Shown one piece after another: positions 11,601-18,136 of a stretch of 64,000 nucleotides of DNA. The notes beneath the pieces are model-generated. The model saw nothing but the letters and a program-made list of their open reading frames with translations, had not been told where the DNA came from and did no database searches. Made by a program: the position numbers and the translations under genes. Source of the stretch: Actinophytocola sp963825445 (GTDB lineage: Bacteria; Actinomycetota; Actinomycetes; Mycobacteriales; Pseudonocardiaceae); contig CAWGTM010000007.1 of NCBI GenBank assembly GCA_963825445.1, positions 186,001-250,000 on the forward strand. The letters are read 5' to 3'. How positions within the stretch are numbered: the first letter of the stretch is position 1; the number at the start of each line of letters is the position of its first letter.

Positions 11601-12329
11601 GTGCAGGACCAGGGTTTCCTTGACCGCACCCGGGCGGGCCGCCAGGTTCAGGTCGACGCCGGGCAGGACCCCGGGATAGGTGACGGAATCGGCGGCGGGC
11701 ACCCCGGCCGAGGGGGCGGCGCCGTCGAGACCGTAGGCCAGTTCGTGGTCGCCGAACCGCATCCCGGCCAGTTGTGCGGAGTCCGCGCTCGCGGCGAAGG
11801 TGAGGGCCGCGGAGTTCGTGGTGTTCGCCCAGCCCTTGTCGTCCGGCGTGAGCGCGGTGTCGATGGGGATCCAGTTCCCGTCGCGGTCGCGGAAGTTCAG
11901 CGGTGTCGCGGAGAACTCGGTCGTCTCTGTTCCGTCGGTGTTGGTGAAGACCCGCTCGTGTGCGCCGCGGGCGTCGGGTCTCTCCCGGCTGGTGGTCCGG
12001 TCGAACCCCGTGCGGTTCGTGGGACCGGTCTCCACCGACGCGATGTTGCTGGCGGACGCGTCGAACTCGGTGCGCGGGTAGCGCGACCGCTCAGACGCCG
12101 GGACCGTGCGGTTGGGCTCACCCGTCTCGAGGTGGGCCTGCCCGGACGCGCTGCCCCATCGTTGATCCGGCGCCTCGTGGTACGGATATCCGTCCGCCCC
12201 CAGGGGATACCGGGGCTCGACGGCGTCCCCGGCCAGGCCTGCGCCCAACGCCACGACGAGGCCGAGACAGCCGGCCCGGATGAGGGCGAGCGTGCGTCTG
12301 CTCCGGAATCTGACAGGGTGAGAAGCCAC
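2697..12329 (-). CDS. Giant secreted RHS-repeat protein with LamG and Hint domains (polymorphic-toxin-like)
   Basis: A 3,210-residue protein starting at GTG 12329 (SHPVRFRSRRTLALIRAG), chosen because GAGGTGG lies about 6 nt upstream; an in-frame ATG at 12356 would disturb the signal peptide. Order: Sec signal (about 1-40); a beta-rich region with a DNRLRE-like module (about 333-517); a first RHS/YD block; a LamG/concanavalin-like domain (about 960-1200); a long series of YD repeats (for example TYDQLGRMV, YTYDAGDQLV); and the RHS core motif (GARWYDPNSGSFTARDTVDY) near 2630, which marks the shell plug. Then come seven 11-residue cationic repeats (2675-2751), an alanine/lysine-rich helical stretch, a Hint domain (about 2979-3116, from SFAGDTLV to LLTHN) and a 94-residue C-terminal module. 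In this architecture the RHS cage encloses a C-terminal effector and Hint releases it by autoproteolysis. The terminal module is unfamiliar, and no adjacent immunity gene is evident. The beta-propeller gene follows 14 bp downstream. Confidence 0.88.
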   Translation of the reverse strand: MASHPVRFRSRRTLALIRAGCLGLVVALGAGLAGDAVEPRYPLGADGYPYHEAPDQRWGSASGQAHLETGEPNRTVPASERSRYPRTEFDASASNIASVETGPTNRTGFDRTTSRERPDARGAHERVFTNTDGTETTEFSATPLNFRDRDGNWIPIDTALTPDDKGWANTTNSAALTFAASADSAQLAGMRFGDHELAYGLDGAAPSAGVPAADSVTYPGVLPGVDLNLAARPGAVKETLVLHNADTARTFRFPLRLTGLTPTLADGQVVLTDAAGDVKAVIPPGNMVDSAAALSTGVTYRLDGTTLEVTIDDAWLRDPVRQFPVHVDPTVSLPVANDKADASMYVRGSSSAAGGSELQVGRVAGANTASYLKFGSLVNTLKFHTIFGAQLQVLNYDANSCKARPVTVHPVTAAWSPTGSYSYPGPAVGPSMASRSFAHGWFPETIPTSPCPSANELFDLGVGGTRLVQGWVDGTTANNGISLRANVADALSGKRFVGTSEPANNPRLYVTHSPYNAEYAIPNPVPDPPVLQNQAGKVKITVTNRSKDTWNAGGYYLAYRVYKAQTGQAVGQFRSADITSPVARNARVTLDATIKALPPGRYFLDFTMVKNGGIVFTDHQVAPARIVLEVTDLPPVVQELFPPNGYQAPTLTPALWGRALDIDAPPGSSLSFKFELCDRNATGAPVSCTNSGYQASQTWTVPSGRMAWTKAYLWRVFVKDGANEVSSDYSTVLADVPQPEITSRIAGAAEAAQEREYDAQSGNLSTVAVDATAATAGPELNLIRTYNSLDPRRDNAFGAGWTTRYDMRLTTDDDGSGNVVVTYPDGQAVRFGRNADGTFAAPSVRSAALSLTGGAWTLADRAGVTYAFDSGGRLIRITDNAQRSVVLSYDLSGKLTKAQVSNSQSNPAGRALRFTWTGTHITKVTTDLNTSWDYTYSGDVLTKVCAPGAVCTSYEYAAGSHYRSAVLDSKPESYWRLGEAEGGNAGSEIAVNLGEDAAKYTSVTLGGAGALAGATGTSATFNGTSSRVDLPRGVVKKSRDGAVELWFKAATTGTGGPLLGYQDKAFGTAPGRGVPVLYVGTDGKLRGQFGNAAIAPIASTGAVNDGRWHHAVLSSMGTTQTLYLDGVRVGQTTATLDHALLTYNQLGAATVTTPGSWPAWGTATTRYFTGAIDEVAVYSRPLGAVAVAAHHRYGAVAADQLTGVTMPGGSTALTATYDVNLDRLATYTDRDGGTWKIGAPAVFGGATDLRRSVQVIDPSNRANLYEYDALTNQLLRSGMPIGLELREEDRPGYPTPAPPEEVEECTTPDPGDPQFCTVIPGGSGGPVFVEHPLEGMAIRTYEYNDTGGLAKVTNENGDAVTMTYDTRGNVASRTTCQKANSCQTSYTTYPATVTNPLDPRNELPVETRDARSASATDTTYRTSYTYTAQGNLATQTEPDGALVRHTYSTGTESAVGGGSIPAGMVLTTTDTRNKVTRHQYYANGDLAQTTEPSGLVTKYTYDLLGRQITETEVSDTYPAGVTTTFAYDALSRPVSVTGPVTTDTVTGTQHQLLTSTTYDVDGNAVKVEESDKVGGDPTRTTTTEYDDAGRPIRVVDAEGNETTSSYDRFGNLVSTVDALGNRYDYAYTARNALAEVRLRAYTSDDQGGLVTDYLVVKSYSYDFAGRRASETDAMGRRYEYQYYGDDRLWKIVLKKFRGHDGVPRDYVVEENFYDNAGNPTKKVTGNGTMTLTQTYDRGGDLVSTVEDPGGLARTTNYTYDQGGSVTRVSRTGRPSNVPWTVPTTAEVVDYVYDDAGNAIRETTSTGTESLVTTSTYDQRGLQLSTTDPRGNAAGADPAAYTTNFAYDELERLVRDTSAPVATESGGAAPVTVRPVATYGYNTFGEQTSVRDEVGRTRTWTFDRLGRPVTEAEPAYRAPGAASAVTPTTRTRYDGLGNVVEEIDPRGNATRYTYDQLGRMVKQDEPATTNDTRAVTSFTYTRTGQPLSTTDAMGGRVEATYDDLDRPLTATEVERNPQPNNYTTTMVYDDSGQLVRTDAPSGAVTRNVYDSLGQLIRAVDPSGVSAQFGYDQSGRQVRAADHIGRTTQTVHDAAGRAVAVNKLRPNGTLIQSQRANYDQAGNLVSATDGLGTTTTYTYDAGDQLVRQVEPVTATSSITTSFGYDAAGQRTRLTNGLGNSFLYTYNTLGLPESAIEPATTTHPNAADRTWTVGYDAGAYPAKISAPGGVTRAATYDAGGRLVQETGAGASVATSTRTVGYDLLDQITSVSAPGGTNTYAYDDRGNLRTARGPGGSADYVYDSDGNELSRKDAAGEAKFTYTNGRLATVADGLSGTVQRYGYDTAGLLSTVDFGSGRVRTFGYDDLARNTSDTLKNSAGAVVSGVNYSYNANDQVVGKATTGTAGSGNNTYAYDLAGRLTSWTGPTGTTAYEWDAAGNRTRTGTKTATYDQRNRLLSDGDYTYTYTARGTRATRTSSGLTEKFDFDAFDRMVGAIGHSYAYDGVGRLVTRDGMAVTYAGLSDEPVYDGVEKFARGPEDDLLAVGDATGTTLALADEHGDIVGGFAAGDTTLGGLPDSTAYDPFGEVLTTKGDTGNLGYQGDWTDQDTKQVNMGARWYDPNSGSFTARDTVDYTRGDSITANRYTYGNGDPLTFTDPDGQLSCGFCKSVKNKVSQAASWVGSKVSSGFSMVKSHVSSGIKWFGSTVWSGAKFVGSKIASAAKWVGKKVKSAAKWVGSKVSSGLKAIGRGISKGAKWLYKGAKNYYQQSRKSVRDAINWTARKAEQARKAAIAKAKQVTRVAKKAAAYVAKHTPVKAVLAAAKPMLSAAKKLVSAAAHLPAKVVATTRNVVHDTVKSATAIYQKAVDVAGAVVENVSKAVEAVNDFAQAAAPYLKAALKVAADATGVTDLVSCVTKGDLEACAWTAATIGGYLLGGVGGGAVRAARVASLTARHSDDAVAAVKTGRRVMDNVGETASCVREANSFAGDTLVRLAGGGAKRIDQVRLGDQVLATDPTTGRTEFQPVTDVIVGEGRKDLVEITTNTGEVVATQNHPIWAADLKTWVDAGELVAGNQLASSNGRSATVIDTREWTEEGRVYNLTVDVLHTYYVVAGNTDLLTHNVECPKHPKSGDVIPNVKCNGATIHCFTADAIDQRTLGTGKHGGGNLGDDLVSVGTGLLDGTIDPGTAVLLTAGTLPAVVMNVGKRAIRRLLSRK
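4077..4307 (-). repeat. Seven tandem 33-bp units encoding 11-residue amphipathic helices in the RHS protein
   Basis: The translation divides exactly into WVGSKVSSGFS, MVKSHVSSGIK, WFGSTVWSGAK, FVGSKIASAAK, WVGKKVKSAAK, WVGSKVSSGLK and AIGRGISKGAK. Hydrophobic residues recur at positions 1, 2 and 7, Lys is frequent at 5 and 11, and Gly, Ala and Ser fill the rest. An 11-residue period gives an 11/3 helix with a continuous apolar stripe, as in synuclein, apolipoproteins and LEA proteins, which bind membranes. The array lies between the RHS core and the Hint domain. Confidence 0.85.
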
Positions 12330-12430
12330 GGTCCACCTCGTTGGTAGAGCGAGCACGCTGAGATCCGTCGTAGCTTCACGGGCCGCTCTAACAAGTCGCT
12401 AACACCACCCTGCGTGATTGACTTCAGGGT

Positions 12431-12450
12431 AATTTACTCTAGAGTCAATT
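12431..12450. promoter_or_regulatory. 20-bp near-perfect palindrome, probable TetR operator
   Basis: The sequence contains the perfect 10-bp palindrome ACTCTAGAGT at 12436-12445. One mismatched pair lies outside it, and AATT matches at both ends, giving 20 bp in total. It ends 2 bp before the ATG of the FAD oxidase, whose operon carries a TetR gene. Size and symmetry fit a TetR-family site for autorepression. TACTCT at 12435-12440 would serve as a -10 element inside the palindrome, giving an almost leaderless transcript. Confidence 0.65.
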
Positions 12451-12452
12451 CA

Positions 12453-13994
12453 ATGAGATCCTGGTGGGGTTGGGGAAACGTCGAGGACGCGGTCACCGGC
12501 GACGAACGCGACGCGCTCACCGCGCGGGTGGCGGCCGTACTGCCCGACGCCGACCTCACGGTGCACGCGCCGCCGGCCGTCGCCGAGTTGGCCGTCCCCG
12601 CCTCCCGGGTGACCGTGCCGGACACGCTGGCGGAGCTGGCTTCCGTCGAGGTGGCCGACCGGGTGGCCCACGGACGCGGCCAGGCTTTCCGTGACGTGGT
12701 CCGGAATCTGCTCGGCCAGGTCGACCACGTGCCGGACGTGGTGATGCGGCCGCGGACCGAGCGGGACGTGGTCGACGTCCTGGACTGGTGTGGCGCCCAG
12801 GGCATCGCGCTCGTCCCGTACGGCGGCGGCACCTCCGTGGTGGGTGGCGTCGAACCGCGCTTCTCCGACTTCCCGGGCGCGGTGTCCCTGGACCTCGGGC
12901 GACTCGACCGGATCGTCGAGGTGGACCCGGTCAGCCGGGCCGCGCGGATCCAGGCCGGCATCCTCGGGCCCGCACTCGAGGACGGACTGCGACCGGACGG
13001 GTTGACGCTGCGTCATTTCCCGCAGTCGTTCGAGTTCTCCACACTCGGCGGCTGGCTCGCCACTCGGGCGGGTGGGCACTACGCGACCGTCCACACCCAC
13101 ATCGACGACCTGGTGGAGTCGATGCGGGTGGTGACCCCGGTCGGGATCAGCGAGTCCCGTCGGCTGCCCGGATCCGGCGCGGGCCCCTCCCCCGACCGGT
13201 TGTTCCTCGGGTCCGAAGGCACGCTCGGCGTGATCACCGAGGCGTGGGTCCGGGTACAGAACCGGCCGCGGTGGCGGGCCGGGGCGTCGGTGGTGTTCGA
13301 CTCCTATGCCCAGGCGGTGACCGCGACCCGGGTGATCGCGCAGTCCGGGCTGTACCCCGCGAACTGCCGCCTGCTCGACCCGGTGGAGGCGTTCCTCAAC
13401 GCCGGCACACAGAGCACGGGTGGTGTGCTGGTGCTGGGGTTCGAGTCGGCCGACCATCCGGTCGACTCGGCCCTGGCGCGGGCCGTGGAGATCTGCGCGG
13501 ACCACGGCGGCCAGGCGTCTCCCCGGACGGCGGAGCGGTGGCGTTCGTCGTTCCTGCGCATGCCCTACCAACGCGACGCGCTCGCCGCGCAGTCGATGAT
13601 CGTGGAAACGTTCGAGACGGCCTGCACGTGGGACCGGTTCGACGCGCTGCGCGAGGCCGTGCTCGCGGCGTTCGCGTCGACCGGCATCGTCGGGTTGGTG
13701 TCGTGCCGGTTCACCCACGTGTACCCCGACGGCCCGGCGCCGTACTTCGGCGTCTACGCGGCCGGGCAGTGGGGACGCACGGTCGAGCAGTGGGACGAGA
13801 TCAAGGCCGCCGTGTCCGCGGCGATCTCCGACGCCGGCGGAACCATCACCCACCATCACGCGGTCGGCCGCGACCACCGCCCGTGGTACGACCGCCAGCG
13901 ACCCGAACCGTTCGCCCTGGCACTGCGGGCCGCGAAGTCGGCGCTCGACCCGGCCGGCATCCTCAACCCGGGTGTCCTGGTGGGACAGTCGTGA
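12453..13994 (+). CDS. FAD-binding oxidase, alkyldihydroxyacetonephosphate synthase-like
   Basis: A 513-residue flavoprotein beginning MRSWWGWGN, the usual start of this family, so the upstream in-frame ATG at 12414 is rejected. An FAD-binding PCMH domain covers roughly residues 100-280: PRTERDVVDVLDWC, then the pyrophosphate loop PYGGGTSVVGG, STLGGWLATRAGG and GSEGTLGVITEAWV. The C-terminal FAD-linked oxidase domain holds THVYPDGPAPYFG, the His-rich GTITHHHAVGRDH and the closing DPAGILNPGVL. These match AGPS-type oxidases, which exchange acyl for alkyl on dihydroxyacetone phosphate in ether-lipid synthesis. Many actinobacterial members have unproved substrates, so other 2-hydroxy-acid or lipid oxidations are possible. 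It shares an operon with the following TetR gene (GTGA overlap) and is probably repressed through the palindrome just before its start. Confidence 0.82.
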   Translation: MRSWWGWGNVEDAVTGDERDALTARVAAVLPDADLTVHAPPAVAELAVPASRVTVPDTLAELASVEVADRVAHGRGQAFRDVVRNLLGQVDHVPDVVMRPRTERDVVDVLDWCGAQGIALVPYGGGTSVVGGVEPRFSDFPGAVSLDLGRLDRIVEVDPVSRAARIQAGILGPALEDGLRPDGLTLRHFPQSFEFSTLGGWLATRAGGHYATVHTHIDDLVESMRVVTPVGISESRRLPGSGAGPSPDRLFLGSEGTLGVITEAWVRVQNRPRWRAGASVVFDSYAQAVTATRVIAQSGLYPANCRLLDPVEAFLNAGTQSTGGVLVLGFESADHPVDSALARAVEICADHGGQASPRTAERWRSSFLRMPYQRDALAAQSMIVETFETACTWDRFDALREAVLAAFASTGIVGLVSCRFTHVYPDGPAPYFGVYAAGQWGRTVEQWDEIKAAVSAAISDAGGTITHHHAVGRDHRPWYDRQRPEPFALALRAAKSALDPAGILNPGVLVGQS

Positions 13995-14575
13995 GCCGGG
14001 CCGGCACCAAGGGCGTGCCCCGCGAGGAACGCGAGCAGCAACTCCTCGACGTGGCGACCGCGGAGTTCGGCGACCGCGGCTACGCCTACGCCTCGATCAC
14101 CGACATCGCGGCCGCCGCCGGGGTGTCGAAACCGTTGATCTACACGTACTTCGGCTCACGGGACGGCCTGCACGCCGCCTGCGTCCACCGCGCCGGGACC
14201 CGGCTGGTGGACGCCGTCGCCGCCGCCCAGACGGCGCCCGGCGCGCACAAGGCGCTCGCCACGCTGACCGCCATCTTCACCGCCCTCGACGGCCACCCGG
14301 AGCACTGGCAGATCGTGTACGACGCGACGCTCCCCCGCTCGTCCGCCGCGTACGACACCGCCCGCACCTACCAGGATTCCCTGAACACCATGGGTGCCGC
14401 GGGCGTGGCCTCGATCCTGTCGGACCCCACCGACCAGTCGCTGCTGCTCGCGCTGTGGTTCAGCATCGTGTCCACCACGATCGCCTGGTGGAGCGACCAC
14501 CCGGACCAGACCCCGGAGCAGATGACCGCCCGGTGCACGCGCCTGTTCGCCGTGGTGGGTCCGGCCCGCTCCTAA
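13991..14575 (+). CDS. TetR/AcrR-family transcriptional regulator
   Basis: A 194-residue protein starting at GTG 13991, which overlaps the FAD-oxidase stop as GTGA and indicates translational coupling. The N-terminal helix-turn-helix is clear at residues about 10-60: REEREQQLLDVATAEFGDRG, then ITDIAAAAGVSKPLIYTYFG. The C-terminal half is a helical ligand domain (ALATLTAIFTALDG, DQSLLLALWFSIVSTTIAWW). It probably represses its own operon by binding the 20-bp palindrome at 12431-12450 and releases on binding a lipid-like ligand related to the oxidase substrate. The stop codon overlaps the convergent oxidoreductase gene by 4 bp. Confidence 0.88.
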   Translation: MSRAGTKGVPREEREQQLLDVATAEFGDRGYAYASITDIAAAAGVSKPLIYTYFGSRDGLHAACVHRAGTRLVDAVAAAQTAPGAHKALATLTAIFTALDGHPEHWQIVYDATLPRSSAAYDTARTYQDSLNTMGAAGVASILSDPTDQSLLLALWFSIVSTTIAWWSDHPDQTPEQMTARCTRLFAVVGPARS

Positions 14576-15489
14576 GGACGCAGCACGATCTTGCCGTGCG
14601 TGTGCCGGGCCGACAGCTCCCGGAACGCCGCCTGGACCTCGTCGAGCGGGTACACCCTGGCGATCGGGACCTCCAGCGCGCCCTTCTCCACCAGCGCCGC
14701 GAGTTCGGCCACCACCGCCGCCGTGCCGCCCTCGGCGTTGCCCTCCGTCTTCACGCCGTACCTGGCCGCCGCCTCGAAGTCGAAGATCGTGTTGATCCGG
14801 TCGGGTGCCACGCCGAGGTCCAACGCCAGCTCGACGTACCCGCCGCCGAACGTGTCGATGAACGCGTCCACCCGACCCGCCACCTCCCGAATCCGGTCGG
14901 CCACGCCCTCGCCGTACGCCACCGGGATCACGCCCTGACCTCGCAACCACTCGTGGTTCGCCGCGCTGGCCAGGCCGACGACCGTCGCACCGGACGCCTT
15001 CGCCAACTGCACGACCAGCGAACCCACCCCACCGGCCGCCGCCGACACCACCACCGTGTCGCCCCGCCGCGGGGCCACCGCACGCACCGCGGCGAACGCC
15101 GTCGTCCCCGCCACGTACAGCGAACCGGCCTCCTCCCACGACACCCCGGCCGGACGCGGCGTCAGGTCGGCCTCCTCCACCACCACGAACTGGGCGTGGC
15201 TCGCGCGATTGTCGGTGAACCCGATGACCTCGTCGCCGACCGCGACCCCCGTCACGCCCGCCCCGACCTCCGCCACCACCCCCGCCAGGTCGCTGCCCTG
15301 ACCCGACGGGAACGTCGACGGCCACCGCTGCGCGAAGACCCCCGTCCGGATGCTCGCCTCCCCCGGGTTGATGCCCGCCGCCCGCACCTCCACCAGAACC
15401 TGGCCCGGACCCGGAACCGGCCGGGGAACCTCCACCACCTTGAGCACGTCGATGTCGCCGTACTCGTCGAACCGAACCGCCTTGGGCAT
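14572..15489 (-). CDS. Zinc-independent MDR-family NADP-dependent oxidoreductase (quinone-reductase-like)
   Basis: A 305-residue protein starting MPKAVRFDEYGDIDVLKVVE, with AGGAAAGGTGG 6 nt upstream; the longer reading to 15555 is rejected. An N-terminal GroES-like domain (PRPVPGPGQVLVEVRAAGIN; GSDLAGVVAEVG) is followed by a Rossmann domain whose nucleotide loop is VVSAAAGGVGSLVVQLAK. The zinc-binding cysteines of true alcohol dehydrogenases are missing, which places it with quinone oxidoreductases and enoyl reductases of the MDR superfamily using NAD(P)H. It is divergent from an MmyB-type regulator with a palindrome between them. Such pairs usually form a self-contained switch in which the regulator controls the oxidoreductase in response to a small molecule. 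Confidence 0.87.
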   Translation of the reverse strand: MPKAVRFDEYGDIDVLKVVEVPRPVPGPGQVLVEVRAAGINPGEASIRTGVFAQRWPSTFPSGQGSDLAGVVAEVGAGVTGVAVGDEVIGFTDNRASHAQFVVVEEADLTPRPAGVSWEEAGSLYVAGTTAFAAVRAVAPRRGDTVVVSAAAGGVGSLVVQLAKASGATVVGLASAANHEWLRGQGVIPVAYGEGVADRIREVAGRVDAFIDTFGGGYVELALDLGVAPDRINTIFDFEAAARYGVKTEGNAEGGTAAVVAELAALVEKGALEVPIARVYPLDEVQAAFRELSARHTHGKIVLRP

Positions 15490-15555
15490 GTCCGCCACCT
15501 TTCCTCGTGCCACGAGGCTGGCACGTGCGGCGCGAACCGACAGCGGACCGTTCAC

Positions 15556-15576
15556 CCTAGGATCGGCGATCCTAGG
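15556..15576. promoter_or_regulatory. 21-bp perfect palindrome, probable operator of the MmyB-type regulator
   Basis: Arms CCTAGGATCG (15556-15565) and CGATCCTAGG (15567-15576) are perfect complements around a central G. The site lies 67 bp upstream of the oxidoreductase ATG (15489) and 25 bp upstream of the regulator ATG (15601), in the only intergenic space of this divergent pair. Symmetry, position and the known behaviour of MmyB-like regulators, which bind palindromes between themselves and an adjacent oxidoreductase, support an operator for both promoters. Confidence 0.75.
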
Positions 15577-15600
15577 CGGGCCGCACCCGATCGAGAGATC

Positions 15601-16458
15601 ATGGGCGTCATGGACCGTCCCGACCTCGCCGACTTCCTGCGCCGAACGCGCGAACGGCTACGTCCCCACGAGGTCGGACTGCCCGCGGGCCAGCGGCGAC
15701 GCACCCCCGGCCTGCGACGCGAGGAGGTCGCCCAACTCGCCGGGATCTCCTCGGACTACCTCATGCGACTGGAGCAGGCCCGCAGTCCCCAACCCTCCAC
15801 CCAGGTACTCGCCTCCCTGGCCCGCGCGCTGCGGCTGACCGAGGACGGACGCGACCACCTCTACGTCCTCGCCGGCCACCGACCGCCCGCCGGACGACTC
15901 GCCGGCAACCACGTCCGCCCCGGCCTGCTCCACCTGCTCGACCAACTCGTCGGCACCCCCGCCCAGATCCTCTCCGACCTCGGCGACCTCCTGGCCCAGA
16001 ACGAGATGGCCCAGACCCTGTTCGGTTCCGTCTGTTCCGTCCGCGCCCACGACTGCACCCAGGACCACAACATTCTCTGGCGGTGGTTCAACGACCCGGC
16101 CGTGCGCGAGGCGTACCCGACCGACGAGTGGGACCAGCAGAGCCACCGGCTGGTCGCCGACCTCCGCGCGGCCGTGGCCCGCCGCGGCACCGACGCCGAC
16201 TCGACCGCCCTGGTCGAGCGCCTTCGGGCGTCCAGCGCGGAGTTCACCGCGCTGTGGGAACTCCACGAGGTGGCGGTGCCCCGCCAGAGCAGGATGCGCG
16301 TACTGCACCCGACGATCGGCCCGATCGTGCTCGACTGCGAAATCCTGTTCACCCCGAACGAGGACCAACGGCTGCTCATCTTCACCGCACCGCCCGGCAC
16401 CCCCGACACCGAACACCTGGAGCTGGTCCGCGTGGTCGGCAACGAGCAGTTCCGATAA
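15601..16458 (+). CDS. XRE-family regulator with MmyB-like ligand-binding domain
   Basis: A 285-residue protein starting MGVMDRPDLADFLRRTRERL; the second Met at 15610 is also possible. Residues about 5-85 form the XRE helix-turn-helix with the subfamily signature RRTPGLRREEVAQLAGIS and then YLMRLEQARSPQPSTQVLAS. The rest is the PAS-like MmyB domain: DLLAQNEMAQTLFG, NILWRWFNDPAVREAYP, ALWELHEVAVPRQSRMRVLHP and the ending LIFTAPPGTPDTEHLELV. Family members sense a small hydrophobic ligand and usually control a neighbouring oxidoreductase. Here the partner is the divergent MDR enzyme, with a 21-bp palindrome between the starts. Confidence 0.9.
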   Translation: MGVMDRPDLADFLRRTRERLRPHEVGLPAGQRRRTPGLRREEVAQLAGISSDYLMRLEQARSPQPSTQVLASLARALRLTEDGRDHLYVLAGHRPPAGRLAGNHVRPGLLHLLDQLVGTPAQILSDLGDLLAQNEMAQTLFGSVCSVRAHDCTQDHNILWRWFNDPAVREAYPTDEWDQQSHRLVADLRAAVARRGTDADSTALVERLRASSAEFTALWELHEVAVPRQSRMRVLHPTIGPIVLDCEILFTPNEDQRLLIFTAPPGTPDTEHLELVRVVGNEQFR

Positions 16459-16487
16459 TTGTCGGTGCCTCGTGATGGGATGACCCC

Positions 16488-16850
16488 ATGGCGACAGTGG
16501 ACGATGTGCGGCGGATCGCTCGGGCTCTGCCCAGGGCGGTCGAGCGGCTGGTGCGCGACCGGGTCAAGTTCAACGTCGGCCGCATCGTGTTCGTCGCGCT
16601 GTCCCGCGACGAACAGGTGATGGGCTTCGGCTTTCCCCGCGAGGAACGCGAACAGCTGGTCGCCTCCGCACCCCACAAGTTCCTCATGCCCGAGCGCTCC
16701 GACCTGCGCTACCGGTGGGTCCAGGTCCGATTAGCCGAGATCGACCAGAGCGAACTGCGCGAGCTGATCGAGGACGCGTGGCGCATGTGCGTGCCCAAGA
16801 AGGTGGCGGCCGAGTACGACTCTCACGGCACGAACACCATCTCCGGGTAG
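16488..16850 (+). CDS. MmcQ/YjbR family protein (CyaY-like fold)
   Basis: A 120-residue protein beginning MATVDDVRRIARALPRAVER. The family pattern is visible: an N-terminal helix that is normally followed by a substrate-pocket loop, VKFNVGRIVFVALSRDEQVM, then HKFLMPERSDLRYRWVQVRL and a helical end REL-IEDAWRMCVPKKVAAE. MmcQ/YjbR proteins have a double-wing DNA-binding-like fold, but their role is not settled. It is a free-standing gene 29 bp after the MmyB regulator and on the same strand. Its last 28 bp overlap the 3' end of the damaged hydrolase gene on the other strand. Confidence 0.85.
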   Translation: MATVDDVRRIARALPRAVERLVRDRVKFNVGRIVFVALSRDEQVMGFGFPREEREQLVASAPHKFLMPERSDLRYRWVQVRLAEIDQSELRELIEDAWRMCVPKKVAAEYDSHGTNTISG

Positions 16851-18005
16851 GTCGGCGACGGGCCGTCCAACAGGTGGTCGTCGCGACCACGCAACCTCCG
16901 GTCGAAGAAGGAGGTCACAGAGGCCCGCACGCCGCACCGCGCGGGCCGGTCCACCGTGCGATGTACTGGTGCGCCACGTCCTGCCGAGCCCGAGCTGGGG
17001 CATCACCGCCACCAGGTCGGTGTAGGTCTGGTGGCGTGAGCCGCGCAACGTGAAGTCGCGCAACCAGCCGTCGCTGTTCTCCCAGAACGCTCACCACGAC
17101 GGCTCGGTCGTGTGATCCACGCCGTCGCGACCCATCAGCACGAACGGCCGGTCCAGCCCGTGTCGCGCCACCGGCATGAGGTTCGTCCCGTTCGGCTCCT
17201 GGTTGAACTCCAGGGTGCCGTCCAGGTCGATGCCCGCCCGAGGCGCCTGTCCTCGAACATGGTGGACGCGGCCGTGATCCCGCCTGCGGACTGGCCGAAC
17301 ATGCCCACCCGACGCGGATCCACCACAGAGGACAGTCCGAGGGGCAGCTCGCCGAGCCGGTCCACCACGACCCGGGCGTCGTCGATCCGCGTCCGCAGCA
17401 TCTTCTCCAGCAGCGTCGGGACGGTGCCGTTCTCCACGGCCTCAGCGAAGGCGTCGAGCACCGGTTCGTTGTCCGTCACCGTGCCGTCGGGGAACCACAC
17501 CCCGGGCGCCTCGTGGGTGTGATCGATGGTGATCACCACATACCCGCGACTGGCCAGCTCCTCGACCAGTCCGGTCCCCCACGTCCGCGGGTCCCCGGCG
17601 CCCGCGAGTACAACACCACCGGCCGCCGGCCACCCCGGCGATCGACCCGGCGCACCCTCACGAGCGTGGGTACGCATGTTCGCCCAGTCCACGGTCCCCG
17701 CCGGGATCCCGGCGCCCAGGTGCGGCCACGGTGTCGAACACGTCAGCGGCACCGGGCCGCATGTACGGCGCCGGCCGACCGCCGGCCAACGCCGGATACC
17801 AGACGCTGATCATCAACTCCCGCCGCGGCGCGCCCGTCCACGGATCCGACCGCGACCGGTCCACCAGATGCACGGACGTGGTCCCGATCGCGTGCCGCCC
17901 GGCGGGTGCCGGCAGGGCCGGCCCGCGCGTGGCGGAGGCCTCCGGAAGGCCGATTCCCATGAGGAGCACCACGAGCAGGCCGGCGGTACGACGAGCGAAT
18001 GTCAT
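16823..18005 (-). pseudogene. Secreted alpha/beta hydrolase (PAF-acetylhydrolase/lipase-like), broken by at least six frameshifts
   Basis: Pieced together across frames, the minus strand encodes one protein: signal peptide MTFARRTAGLLVVLLMGIGL; MISVWYPALAGGRPAPYM; GDPRTWGTGLVEELASRGYV; ITIDHTHEAPGVWFPDG; the nucleophile elbow GMFGQSAGG; IDLDGTLEFNQEPNGTNL; and the end GPSPTYPEMVFVP. This is the secreted PAF-AH/chlorophyllase/cutinase-like esterase layout with an intact GQSAG serine motif. Frame changes occur near 17718, 17650, 17600, 17252, 17095 and 16985, with probably one more near 16940. Codon bias and motif conservation persist through every fragment, so either the decay is very recent or these are sequencing indels. 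An alternative tyrosine-containing VVLYSR reading near 17620 supports paired indels there. Confidence 0.7.
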
Positions 18006-18136
18006 CCGTCCACGATGTCGGTCCGGCGGGGCCGGCAATTCGGCGAGCCCCGTATTCACGGTGGGCTGACCCCACCCCCGTCCTCAGCTGTCTTTTGACG
18101 GTCCTGTGGGCCGGCACCGTGGATCCAACGGATGAA

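Noticed and set aside
3789..12347. Two very long plus-strand open frames (about 1,500 and 1,340 codons) opposite the RHS gene
   Set aside because: They are antisense shadows of the YD-repeat coding frame: Arg/Gly/Val-rich low-complexity translations without family motifs. The minus strand has clear RHS motifs throughout.
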